A DNA stretch of 36,264 nt, taken from Leucobacter sp. UBA1945 (GTDB taxonomy: Bacteria; Actinomycetota; Actinomycetes; Actinomycetales; Microbacteriaceae). The stretch covers positions 1-36,264 of the forward strand of contig DDEV01000027.1 in NCBI GenBank assembly GCA_002336855.1, in the 5' to 3' direction. A model generated the notes under the pieces. That model saw only the letters and a program-made list of their open reading frames with translations, was not told the origin of the DNA and did not search any database. Numbering within the stretch: position 1 is the first letter of the stretch; each line of letters starts with the position of its first letter. The translations under genes were made by a program, and so were the position numbers. Below, piece by piece: positions 23,464 through 31,708 of this stretch.

Positions 23464-24710
23464 GCGCCGCGCTACCAGACGAATACGAGGCGCTCAGGCT
23501 TCGCATTCGGGCCTTCATTCGTGAAGAAGTGATTCCCGCAGAGCCGCGGCCAGGTGTCTCGCTGCGCCGAGCCGACCGGGTCGCGCTGCAGAACCAGGCA
23601 AAGGCCGCCGGCGTCTTCGCGCCCCATGTCGCGAAAGAGTACGGCGGGCTCGGCGTGCCGATCGGCTACTGGCCCGCCCTCTTCATGGAGGCCGGCTACT
23701 CACCAATCGGCCCCGCGGTCTTGAACTGCATGGCGCCCGACGAGGGCAATATGCACATGCTGGGTCAGATCGCGACCGAGGCGCAGAAAGAGCGCTTCTT
23801 GCGACCGCTTGCAGCGGGCGAGGTGACCTCGTGCTTCGGCATGACCGAACCGCACCCCGGCGCGGGCTCGGACCCCACTGCGCTGAGCACGCGCGCAGAG
23901 CGAGTCGCAGGCGGGTGGCGGGTGAACGGCCACAAGCGTTTCATCAGCGGCGCACTGAACGCGAGCTTCTGCGTGCTCATGGCGAGAAACGACGCCGTCG
24001 AGGGCGAAGGCGTGCCCGCGGGCGCAACGATGTTTCTCGTCGACATGGACACCCCCGGCATCCGCGTCGGCAACGATCTGCACGCGACCGATAGTGCGAT
24101 CGAGGGCGGTCACCCGCACCTGCACATCGAGGATCTCTTCGTGCCAGATGAGCTGGTGCTCGGTAAGCCCGGCGAGGGCTTCGCCTACGCGCAGGTGCGT
24201 CTCGGCCCCGGGCGCCTCACGCACTGCATGCGGTGGCTGGGCCTCGCGAAGCGCGCCCACGACACGGCCCTCGACCGCGCCAATTCGCGCGAGCTCTTCG
24301 GCAGTCCGCTACGGGAGCTCGGCGTTGCGCAAGAGTTGCTCGCGCTGAACGAGATCGATCTCGAGACCTCGATCGCGATCACCGCGCGCACTTCGGCGTT
24401 GCTCGGCGAGGATCATCGCGCGGGCGAGAAGCTGTCGAGCATCGCCAAGGTGCACTGCTCCGAGGCGATCGGCCGCATCATCGACCGGTCGATCCAACTC
24501 TGCGGCGGTGACGGCGTGACCGACCAGCTGCCGCTCGCTCAGTTCGCACAAGAGGTGCGCCCGTTTCGCATCTACGACGGCTCGACCGAAACGCACAAGT
24601 GGGCGATCGCGAAACGGGCATCGTCGCGCAGGCGCCGCGAAATCGAGGCGGGCGAGAAGCCCCTCGATCGGGTCGACCCCGAAGGTCGCAGTCCCCGGGG
24701 CGAGCGATGA
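23460..24710 (+). CDS. Acyl-CoA dehydrogenase, ACAD10/11 (LvaC-like) type
   Basis: A 416-residue FAD-dependent ACAD-fold protein. CFGMTEPHPGAGSDPT is the flavin-binding block, and RLGPGRLTHCMRWLG resembles the ACAD10/11 group. At the usual catalytic-glutamate position the sequence reads IYDGSTETH, with D373 instead of Glu, as in that group. ACAD10/11 and bacterial LvaC process phosphorylated 4-hydroxyacyl-CoA by eliminating phosphate. The kinase encoded directly downstream (ATGA overlap) would be the partner. An ordinary dehydrogenase reaction remains possible. The GTG start overlaps the SDR stop. Confidence 0.87.
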   Translation: MSAALPDEYEALRLRIRAFIREEVIPAEPRPGVSLRRADRVALQNQAKAAGVFAPHVAKEYGGLGVPIGYWPALFMEAGYSPIGPAVLNCMAPDEGNMHMLGQIATEAQKERFLRPLAAGEVTSCFGMTEPHPGAGSDPTALSTRAERVAGGWRVNGHKRFISGALNASFCVLMARNDAVEGEGVPAGATMFLVDMDTPGIRVGNDLHATDSAIEGGHPHLHIEDLFVPDELVLGKPGEGFAYAQVRLGPGRLTHCMRWLGLAKRAHDTALDRANSRELFGSPLRELGVAQELLALNEIDLETSIAITARTSALLGEDHRAGEKLSSIAKVHCSEAIGRIIDRSIQLCGGDGVTDQLPLAQFAQEVRPFRIYDGSTETHKWAIAKRASSRRRREIEAGEKPLDRVDPEGRSPRGER

Positions 24711-25786
24711 TTCGGGTGCCCGACGGCGTCGAGGTCGTCGCGACGGCAGCAGACGCTGACGGCCTCGACCGCCCGCCTCTGCTCGTGCTCGATCGAGTGC
24801 AGGGGTTTTTCGACGAGCACGGAATGGGCGACGGGCCGTTGGCTTGGCAGCGCATCGGCGACGGCCAGTCGAACATCACGTACCTGATTGAGCGCGAGGA
24901 TCGCCGAGTCGTGCTGCGGCGCGGCCCAAGGCCGCCGCTGCCTCGCTCGACGCACGACATGCTGCGCGAGGCACGCGTGCAGCAGGGTCTCGCAAAGGTC
25001 GGCGTCGCGGTGCCGAAGATTCTCGCGGTGTGCGCCGACGAGTCGGTGCTCGGGGTGCCCTTCTACGTGATGGATTACCTCGACGGTGAGATTCTGCTCG
25101 ACTCGGCGCCGGAAGCGCTCGACGGCATCGAACAGCGCAGGGCCACCTCGGAGGCGCTCGTCGACACCCTCGCCACGCTGCACAGCGTCGACCTCGAGCG
25201 CGCGGGTCTCGCCGACTTCGGCAGACCGCAGGGCTACCTCGAGCGCCAGGTCGCCACGTTCTCGGGGCTCGCGACTCAGGTCTCCGAGCGCGAGCTGCCG
25301 CTCGTCGCCGAACTCGGCGAATGGCTCGAAGCGCACCGCCCCGAGACCCAGCGCGCCGCGCTCGTGCACGGCGACTACCGTCTCGGCAACGTGATGTTCG
25401 GGCGCGAAGCCCCTGCCAAGGTGACCGCCGTGCTGGACTGGGAGATGGCGGCGCTCGGCGATCCTCTCGCCGACCTCGGCTATCTCACCGCGACCTACTG
25501 CGACGCCGACTCCCCGGGCTCGGTGATGGAGATCAGCGGTGTCACGCGCGAACCCGGGTACCTCACGCGAGCCGAGATCGCCGATCGCTACGCGGCTCAC
25601 ACCGGTCTCGACGTGTCGCGCCTGCCCTGGTACCAGGCGCTCGCGCTCTGGAAGAGTTCGGTGTTTCTCGAGGCGATCTACACGCGCTGGCGGCGAGGCG
25701 AGCGGCCGGGCGACGAGTTCGCCCCCGTGCTCGAGCACGAGATTCCGCGGTTGCTCGAGGTCGCGCGCGACTACGCCCGCGGGTAG
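24707..25786 (+). CDS. APH-fold kinase, ACAD10/11 N-terminal-domain/LvaA-like
   Basis: A 359-residue phosphotransferase: glycine loop IGDGQSNITYL, catalytic HGDYRLGN (221-228), and LDWEMAALGDPLADLGY (metal-binding D244). The LDWE-GDPLADL block is characteristic of the kinase domain fused to ACAD10/11 in animals, and of bacterial LvaA. The inferred reaction is phosphorylation of the hydroxyl of a 4- (or 5-) hydroxyacyl-CoA. ATG 24707 overlaps the dehydrogenase stop (ATGA), so the two proteins are made together as a split version of the animal fusion. It differs clearly from the other kinase at 1506-2591. Confidence 0.87.
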   Translation: MIRVPDGVEVVATAADADGLDRPPLLVLDRVQGFFDEHGMGDGPLAWQRIGDGQSNITYLIEREDRRVVLRRGPRPPLPRSTHDMLREARVQQGLAKVGVAVPKILAVCADESVLGVPFYVMDYLDGEILLDSAPEALDGIEQRRATSEALVDTLATLHSVDLERAGLADFGRPQGYLERQVATFSGLATQVSERELPLVAELGEWLEAHRPETQRAALVHGDYRLGNVMFGREAPAKVTAVLDWEMAALGDPLADLGYLTATYCDADSPGSVMEISGVTREPGYLTRAEIADRYAAHTGLDVSRLPWYQALALWKSSVFLEAIYTRWRRGERPGDEFAPVLEHEIPRLLEVARDYARG

Positions 25787-25792
25787 CGCCAG

Positions 25793-25811
25793 AGCCCTAG
25801 CGGCAGGGGCT
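25793..25811. terminator. Small hairpin between convergent kinase and TetR genes
   Basis: AGCCC and GGGCT arms (plus a T-G pair) around AGCGGCA form a short stem in the 23-bp gap and at the TetR stop. There is no U tract on either strand, so the call is weak. Confidence 0.25.
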
Positions 25812-26403
25812 ACCGCACGAACCGCACGGCGTCTTTGCAGATCTCGAGATAGACGTCGACGAGCTCGGGCACCGACATCGAGCCGTCGGCCCGGTACCAC
25901 TGAGAGACGCCGAGGCAGAGCGTGCTGACCGCGCGTGCCGCCTCGCGCGGGTGGGGCGCAACGAAGATGCCCTCGGCGACGCCCTGCTCGACGAGCTCGG
26001 TCACGAGCGCCTGCTCGTCGCGGCGCGCCTGCAGGTGTCGCTCGCGCGCGTCTTCTGGCAGACTGCGAATCTCGCTGTAGGTTACGAACGCAATCTCGCC
26101 GTACTCTGCGTGAAATCGCACGAGACAGGCGACGAGGCGCTCGAAGCGCTCGAGCGTTGTGCTGCCGGCGGCGATCGCTGCGCGCGACGCGGTCAGCAGT
26201 TCGTGCATCGCCGCTTCGCAGAGGGCGACGAGGATCGCGCCTTTCGACGGGTAGTGATGGTAGAGGCCGGGCACCGACAGGCCCGCCTCGGCCGCGATCT
26301 GGCGAATCGAGGTGCCGTGAAACCCGCTCACGGTGAAGCAGCGCAGCGCGGCGAAGCAGATCGGATCGATCGGCATCGTGTGCGACGACTGGCTGAGAGA
26401 CAT
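25810..26403 (-). CDS. TetR family regulator, probably of the SDR-ACAD-kinase operon
   Basis: A 197-residue TetR protein with helix-turn-helix TSIRQIAAEAGLSVPGLYHH (about 31-50) and a ligand domain resembling acyl-CoA-responsive (KstR2/FadR-like) regulators. ATG 26403 has no clear ribosome-binding site, and M10 is an alternative start. It lies 48 bp after dcd on the same strand, so it may be read from the dcd transcript. It converges on the kinase gene. The 22-bp palindrome at 22581-22602 is the best candidate binding site; a matching 10-mer lies in its own first codons. Confidence 0.85.
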   Translation of the reverse strand: MSLSQSSHTMPIDPICFAALRCFTVSGFHGTSIRQIAAEAGLSVPGLYHHYPSKGAILVALCEAAMHELLTASRAAIAAGSTTLERFERLVACLVRFHAEYGEIAFVTYSEIRSLPEDARERHLQARRDEQALVTELVEQGVAEGIFVAPHPREAARAVSTLCLGVSQWYRADGSMSVPELVDVYLEICKDAVRFVR

Positions 26404-26451
26404 GTGCGGGTGCGGTTCGGCGAAAGACGGAGTGCGGCGGGCGCGGGGCGA

Positions 26452-27057
26452 TCAGCCGCCGAGCGCACCCTCGTCGGTCACGGTCACGTCAGCGCGGTGA
26501 AAGTTCTGATGCGAGCGCGATGCGGTGGGGCCGCGTTGCCCCAGGTAGCGCGAGTAGGTGGCGCCCGAGCCATAGGGCCGTTCGGCTGGTGAAGAAAGCT
26601 TGAAGAAGCAGAGCTGGCCGATCTTCATGCCCGGCCACAGGCGAATCGGTAGGGTGGCGACGTTCGAGAGCTCAAGGGTGACATGCCCCTCGAACCCAGG
26701 GTCGATGAACCCGGCCGTCGAGTGGGTGAGCAGGCCGAGCCGGCCGAGCGAGCTCTTGCCTTCGAGGCGAGCCGCGATGTCGTCTGGCAGCGACACCTTC
26801 TCGTAAGTTGAGCCGAGCACGAACTCGCCCGGGTGCAGAATGAAGCCCTCGGCAGGGTCGACCTCGATGAGCCTGGTCAGCTCGGGCTGCTCTTCGGCGG
26901 GATCGATCACCGCATACTTGTGATTGTCGAAGAGGCGAAAGTAGCGGTCGAGGCGCACGTCGACGCTCGACGGCTGCACCATTTCGGCTTCGCTCGGGGT
27001 GAGCCCGATGCGTCCCGATTCGAGTTCGGCTTTGATGTCTCGGTCTGAAAGCAGCAC
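26452..27057 (-). CDS. dcd: dCTP deaminase, probably bifunctional (dUMP-forming)
   Basis: A 201-residue Dcd beginning MLLSDRDIKAEL. The active-site region GLLTHSTAGFIDPGFEGHVT has Gly after TA, as in bifunctional Dcd-Dut enzymes of mycobacteria and archaea, whereas E. coli Dcd has His there. It likely converts dCTP to dUMP, feeding dTMP synthesis and limiting dUTP. The start is GTG 27057, required by the conserved N-terminus. AGGAG is only one base away, too close for normal initiation. TAGAGT just upstream could be a -10, so the message may be leaderless. Confidence 0.95.
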   Translation of the reverse strand: MLLSDRDIKAELESGRIGLTPSEAEMVQPSSVDVRLDRYFRLFDNHKYAVIDPAEEQPELTRLIEVDPAEGFILHPGEFVLGSTYEKVSLPDDIAARLEGKSSLGRLGLLTHSTAGFIDPGFEGHVTLELSNVATLPIRLWPGMKIGQLCFFKLSSPAERPYGSGATYSRYLGQRGPTASRSHQNFHRADVTVTDEGALGG

Positions 27058-27068
27058 ACTCCTACTCT

Positions 27069-27078
27069 AGACGCGTCT
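27069..27078. promoter_or_regulatory. Palindrome AGACGCGTCT upstream of dcd
   Basis: A perfect 10-bp palindrome 11 bp upstream of the dcd start, inside a looser repeat (CTAGAC ... GTCTAG). It could be an operator for dcd. No regulator can be named. Confidence 0.3.
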
Positions 27079-27219
27079 CCGTGTCTAGGCACGCGGCGAG
27101 GGTCTTCTAAAAGTCGTGTGGGGTTACCGGTGCGGGGCGCGTTGAATGAACGCAACTTTTGGAGTCCAGTGACTCTCCGCGTCATCCGACTTCGGGAGCT
27201 CTGCATGTCATCACTGCGT

Positions 27220-27290
27220 TGCGTACGAGATATGCAGTATGTGCGAGATTCTGGCTGAAAATCTCGCACGCAGCTCATATCTCGTACGCA
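27220..27290. repeat. Large imperfect inverted repeat in the dcd-EamA intergenic region
   Basis: Two 31-bp arms (27220-27250 and 27260-27290) match at 26 of 31 positions around a 9-base loop. The outer 15 bp (TGCGTACGAGATATG) and inner 9 bp (TGCGAGATT) are perfect. Each arm contains two related motifs, TACGAGAT and TGCGAGAT, giving four copies. It is not followed by a T tract. The 362-bp gap 27058-27419 shows no other gene. It could be a dispersed palindromic element, a structured RNA or a multi-site operator. Confidence 0.6.
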
Positions 27291-27419
27291 GTGCAGACCA
27301 CACGAGCCGTATGCCGCCCGACCTCACCCGGGCGACCAGTGTCGCGCGACTCGCGACGCGTGATACCGGTAGTCCGTGCTGCCTCTCCGGACGTTCAGAA
27401 GGCCCGGCACGCGGTGATC

Positions 27420-28352
27420 CTAGGTGACCGTGTTCGCTCGTCCGCTCGAACCTGGTGCGCGTCCCTTGACGTTCACAATGAGCAAGCCCGCGAGCACGAG
27501 GAGCGAACCCGCGATGAAGCCCGGCGTGAGCGGGTCGCCGAGCAGAAACACCCCGGCGAGCACCCCAAAGATCGGGGTGAGCAGGGTCAGCACCCCGAGC
27601 CTGGCTGCGAGGTACCTGCGCAGCAACCAGTACCAGACGAGGTAGCTGCCGAATGCGATGACGACAGCCTGGAAGCCCAGGCTGAGCCAGGCGGTGGGCG
27701 TGCTCACGAAGTGCAGTTGCCCGATGAGCACCGTGACCACCGTGAGCAGCACAAACGAAATCGCGAGCTGGTAGAACAGCGTCTGCGTTGGTGGTGCCTC
27801 GCTGAGCCTACTCACACGAACCGCGACGGTCGTGAGCCCCCACGCGGCGCCGGCCGCGAGGGCGAGCAGGTCACCTAGCAGCATCTCTGGCGTGAGGCTC
27901 GCTGATCCATCTCCGATTGTCGGCACGATAAACGCGACTGCGATGCCGAGAAACGCGGTGGCGATGCCGATCCACTGCCGGCCCGAAAGCCGTTCCTCGG
28001 GAATCTTGAGGTGCAGCCCGACCGCCGCCCAGATCGGCGCGGTGTAGAGAAATACCGACATGTGCGAGGCCGTCGTGCGGTTGAGGCCCTCGGCCACGAA
28101 CCAGAACTCTGCGGCAAACAAGACGCCGACAACGATCCCGGCAGGCAGCAGGGCTCGGTGCTGCCAGCGCTCCTTGAACACGAGCTTTGCAACCAGCCAC
28201 ACCAACACCGCCGCGACACCAGAACGGATCGACACCTGCAAGACTGACGACACATCGGGCAGCGTCACCTTGATGGCTACCTGCTGCGCGCCCCACAGTA
28301 GGCAGAGCACAAGCATGATGCTCGCGGCTTGGGCGTTCACGGGCGAGCGCAC
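27420..28352 (-). CDS. EamA/DMT family transporter
   Basis: A 310-residue protein with ten predicted membrane helices in two EamA halves, the drug/metabolite transporter fold (RhaT/YdcZ-like exporters and permeases). The GTG start at 28352 has AAGGAG eight bases upstream. It lies 35 bp after the histidine kinase on the same strand and may be co-transcribed with it. The substrate is unknown; DMT proteins commonly export amino acids or other small metabolites. Confidence 0.87.
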   Translation of the reverse strand: MRSPVNAQAASIMLVLCLLWGAQQVAIKVTLPDVSSVLQVSIRSGVAAVLVWLVAKLVFKERWQHRALLPAGIVVGVLFAAEFWFVAEGLNRTTASHMSVFLYTAPIWAAVGLHLKIPEERLSGRQWIGIATAFLGIAVAFIVPTIGDGSASLTPEMLLGDLLALAAGAAWGLTTVAVRVSRLSEAPPTQTLFYQLAISFVLLTVVTVLIGQLHFVSTPTAWLSLGFQAVVIAFGSYLVWYWLLRRYLAARLGVLTLLTPIFGVLAGVFLLGDPLTPGFIAGSLLVLAGLLIVNVKGRAPGSSGRANTVT

Positions 28353-28387
28353 TGACGGCTCCTTCGATCAAATATGTGTAAGCGTGG

Positions 28388-30355
28388 TCACTTTGGCAGT
28401 CGCGCGGTCGCGGTCACGCCGTTCTTGCCGTCTGAGTCGAGCCAGACGCTGCCGCCCATGCGTTCCATCAGTTCGCGCACCATGGGCAGTCCGAGCCCCG
28501 TTCCCGCCTTGTAGTCGCTGCCGGTGCCGACCACGCGGTAGAAGCGTTCGAACACCTTACCAATTTCCCCGGGATCGATGCCCGGTCCCGTATCGACGAT
28601 CTCGATAATCGCCTCACCGTCACGCTGAGATACGTTCACCGTGACAGAGTCCCCGGGCCGCGAAAACTTCACGGAGTTCGAGATGAGGTTCGAGATCGCT
28701 CGGTGCAGCCAGAGCGGCTCGGCCGGAACTAAGAGGGGCTCGCACGCGATGGCGCTCAGCGTGACGTTCTTCTCTGTCGCGACCCGCGAAAGGTCAGACA
28801 CCGCCTGCTGTACGGTCTGCGTCACGTCGACGTCGACGGGCACATACGGCGCCGCGTCGCTCATTCTCGATAGCGTCAGCAGATCGTCGATGAGCTCTGC
28901 GAGGCGGCGAGCGTTGCGGGTGACCACCTCGAGCAGCTCCTGATCCTCTTCGCTGAGGTCTGACAACTCGAGCTCTTCGGCATACCCCAGAATGCTCGTG
29001 ACCGGGGTGCGCAGTTCGTGGCTCACCGACGCGATGAACTCGTCCTTCTGCAGGTTCAGCTTGCGCATCCCCCGCGTGAGCTCGCGTTCGTGAGCGAGCG
29101 CCTGCGCCATTGCCTCTTCGGTTCGCCGCTCCTCGGTGACGTCGACGGTCTGAATGAGCAACGCGCTGCGATCGTCACCGACCGGGGCCACGCGCATCAT
29201 GAGTTGTCGATCATTCCAGAGCAGGCCACCCTGCCAGTCCTTCTCGCTGGCATGCGCCACGCCGGGCAGCGCGGCGATTTCGGGCGCGATTGAGCGGCTC
29301 CCGTCCTGGTGCACCTGCAGCGTCCAGTCGGGCATCAATCGCTCGAACGCAGGGTTCTCTTCGACCATCGTGAAGCGCCCGCCGTCTTCGCGTTCGAGCA
29401 GCAGAAACCCGCCGTTCGTCGAAATGAGCGACCCCTGCAGAAGCTTCTCGCGCGCGCGAAGGTGGTGCAGCATCGAGTTGTGGTCGTCTTGCAGGGTCGC
29501 GAGCAGCAGCATCGACACGCTGAGCGAGAGTGTGAAGAGCTGGTTCAGGCCGATGAACAGCGCTGGCGCGTCGGCAGTTGCGTGAGCGAAAGCACCGCCC
29601 CCGAGGGCCCCGAGCGCCACGGAAGCGATGCTGACGCACGTCACCTCGATGAGCACCGCGGCGACGCCGAATCTCAGGGCGGCCCAGGCCAGCACCGGGA
29701 AGAGCAGGAACGCGATGGGCTGATCCTGGCCCGGATAAAAGGCGGCGAACAGTGTCAACGCGAGCACTGCCAGCTGCACGACGAGCTCGCCAACCCGCCG
29801 AACCCGGAACGTGTCGAACGGCACGATCCCGAAACCGCCGATCAAAATGATGGCGCTCATGTGCGAGGCGGAAACCGAAAGAAAGTGCGGCAAGAACGCC
29901 ATGTGCTCGAGCGCGAGTGTCGCCGCCGCGACCGCGCCGCCGATCATGCCGCCAAGCACCGCGGCGCTCACAAATCGCACCACCCAGCCGGATCGCGAGC
30001 TCCACTCGACGCTGTGATGCCCGCGCATGATCGCCAACACCACGAGCGTCTCGGCCGCGCCGGCCAACCCGAAGCCTAGCGAGACCCACCACTCGGTGCC
30101 CGTGATCATGTTCGCGGCCGCGGTCAGAACCATGACCCACAGCAGCACGAGCCAGCGCTTTCTGCGCGCGCTGAGTGCCGCGAGCACCGACAAACCGCTC
30201 GCGGGCCACCAGGGTGCCGTCGGTGATCCCGGAAACCGCATCGAGCTCATGATGATGCCGAGCAGAAACGAAAGCGCAAGCAGCAGCACGATAAAGAGCA
30301 GCCGGCGCCCGTCTGCTGAGTTGCGGAAGAACGCAGTCAGGCTCTCGCGGCGCAT
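28388..30355 (-). CDS. Sensor histidine kinase with MASE1-like membrane domain and PAS
   Basis: A 655-residue kinase. Residues 20-290 are eight or so membrane helices resembling MASE1, about 303-410 are PAS-like, and then come HisKA with phospho-acceptor H446 (ASVSHELRTP) and a HATPase domain with NLISNSVKFS, DTGPGI and GTGLGLPM. ATG 30355 follows GGAGG; a TTG twelve bases upstream sits on that site. Its gene diverges from a receiver-only response regulator 52 bp away, so they probably form a two-component pair. The stimulus is sensed in or through the membrane but is unknown. Confidence 0.9.
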   Translation of the reverse strand: MRRESLTAFFRNSADGRRLLFIVLLLALSFLLGIIMSSMRFPGSPTAPWWPASGLSVLAALSARRKRWLVLLWVMVLTAAANMITGTEWWVSLGFGLAGAAETLVVLAIMRGHHSVEWSSRSGWVVRFVSAAVLGGMIGGAVAAATLALEHMAFLPHFLSVSASHMSAIILIGGFGIVPFDTFRVRRVGELVVQLAVLALTLFAAFYPGQDQPIAFLLFPVLAWAALRFGVAAVLIEVTCVSIASVALGALGGGAFAHATADAPALFIGLNQLFTLSLSVSMLLLATLQDDHNSMLHHLRAREKLLQGSLISTNGGFLLLEREDGGRFTMVEENPAFERLMPDWTLQVHQDGSRSIAPEIAALPGVAHASEKDWQGGLLWNDRQLMMRVAPVGDDRSALLIQTVDVTEERRTEEAMAQALAHERELTRGMRKLNLQKDEFIASVSHELRTPVTSILGYAEELELSDLSEEDQELLEVVTRNARRLAELIDDLLTLSRMSDAAPYVPVDVDVTQTVQQAVSDLSRVATEKNVTLSAIACEPLLVPAEPLWLHRAISNLISNSVKFSRPGDSVTVNVSQRDGEAIIEIVDTGPGIDPGEIGKVFERFYRVVGTGSDYKAGTGLGLPMVRELMERMGGSVWLDSDGKNGVTATARLPK

Positions 30356-30407
30356 GTGTCCCTCCAATATGCTGTGATGAGGGAGACTCTATCGAGCGTG
30401 AGTATGA

Positions 30408-30788
30408 GTGGGGAATACTTTGACGAGGATCGCAGTAATCGAAGACGATGCAGATCTGAATCGTCTGCTGTGTCGACGGCTGAGCCGCGCAGACTACGAG
30501 GTGCATTCGGCCGCTGACGGCGTTGCCGGCCTTGCCCTCATGAAGGAGTTCCCGCCCGCGATCGCGGTGATCGACTGGATGATGCCGAAGATGAGCGGCA
30601 TAGAGCTGATCCAGCGGGTGCGTCAAGATCCGGAGCTCAGCGGGATCAAGATTCTGATGCTGACCGCGCGCTCGCAAGAGGGCGACCGCATTCGCGCGCG
30701 CAACTCGGGGGCAGATGACTACCTGGTGAAGCCTTTCGCGGCGACCGACCTGCTTGCGAGCCTCCAAGCGCTGGAGCAGCAGATTTAG
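30408..30788 (+). CDS. Single-domain response regulator (CheY-like receiver only)
   Basis: A 126-residue receiver with the acidic pair D13-D14, phospho-acceptor D56 (AVIDWMMP), T86 and K108 (VKPF). There is no output domain, so it must act through protein contacts. GTG 30408 is taken as the start, but TTG 30420 has a better spaced GGGGA and is a real alternative. It is divergent from the histidine kinase and is followed six bases later by a HEAT-repeat protein and then a GT2 glycosyltransferase. The three rightward genes look like one operon, suggesting phospho-control of polysaccharide synthesis. Confidence 0.9.
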   Translation: MGNTLTRIAVIEDDADLNRLLCRRLSRADYEVHSAADGVAGLALMKEFPPAIAVIDWMMPKMSGIELIQRVRQDPELSGIKILMLTARSQEGDRIRARNSGADDYLVKPFAATDLLASLQALEQQI

Positions 30789-30793
30789 CCATC

Positions 30794-31708
30794 ATGCTCA
30801 CCTTGAGATTGAGCGAGTTCGTGCTCGTGACGGTGCTCGTTTGCGCGGGCCTGTTCGTGCTTGCGCTGTTGCTGTTGCTTGTAGCCGTCGCGTATTCGCG
30901 CGCGAAAGCCAGGCGGGCGAGCGCGAATCGCGAAAAGTATCTCGATATGTTGATCCTGGCATCGGAGGGCGCGGGGGATCCCGCACCCGCCCGGCGGGCC
31001 GCCCGGCGTGAGGTAGCCGACCTCGCGGTGCACCTGCTCTCAAACCTGATCGGGCAGGAGTACCGGCAACTCGCCGATTGGCTGCTGCGGTGGGGCTTCG
31101 AGGGCGATGCGCAGGAGTGGCTGGGCAGTCGTTCGGCCGCCCAGCGGCTGCGCGGGGCCGTGCTGCTGTTGCTCATGAAGGGTGAGGCCGCGATGTCCGC
31201 CACGCTGCCGCTGCTCGCTGATCCGCACCCGAGAGTTCGGTCGGGCGTGGCTCGTGTGCTTGGCTATGCGGGCTCGGAGGCGGCCGTACCGCCCGTGCTG
31301 CGTGCGATCGAACTGAACCTGCTCGCTCCGAGTATCGGCATGATGTCGATCCTGCGAATCTATCCCCGCGACGGGGCACCGCTTGCGGGCGGGATGCGCT
31401 CGGATTCCGCACCCCTGAGGCGCGTCGCCGCAGCGAGTGTGGGGATCCTCGAAATGCAAAGCCTTCGCGAGCCGGTCGAAACGTTGCTTGATGATCCCGA
31501 TGAAAGCGTTCGGCTGGCCGCGATCGAAACGCTGGATCGGCTCGCTGACCCAGGCTCGATGGCGGTGCTGCGGGCGGCACTGCAGTCGGCAGATACGGCC
31601 GAACGGGGCGCGCACGAACTCGCGCTGATCGAACAGGCGCTCGTGAGCTGCGGGACTGTGCCGAGCGAGCAGATGCTCGACTTTGACGAGGAGGGTGATG
31701 CGCTGTGA
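30794..31708 (+). CDS. Membrane-anchored HEAT-repeat protein
   Basis: A 304-residue protein. An N-terminal membrane helix (about 9-33) is followed by a cytoplasmic alpha-solenoid with HEAT-like repeats from about residue 120, e.g. LADPHPRVRSGVARVLGYAG and LDDPDESVRLAAIETLDRLA. HEAT repeats are protein-binding scaffolds. It starts five bases after the response regulator and its stop overlaps the GT2 start (GTGA), so it may link the phosphorylated receiver to the glycosyltransferase. That role is inferred from order only. Confidence 0.85.
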   Translation: MLTLRLSEFVLVTVLVCAGLFVLALLLLLVAVAYSRAKARRASANREKYLDMLILASEGAGDPAPARRAARREVADLAVHLLSNLIGQEYRQLADWLLRWGFEGDAQEWLGSRSAAQRLRGAVLLLLMKGEAAMSATLPLLADPHPRVRSGVARVLGYAGSEAAVPPVLRAIELNLLAPSIGMMSILRIYPRDGAPLAGGMRSDSAPLRRVAAASVGILEMQSLREPVETLLDDPDESVRLAAIETLDRLADPGSMAVLRAALQSADTAERGAHELALIEQALVSCGTVPSEQMLDFDEEGDAL

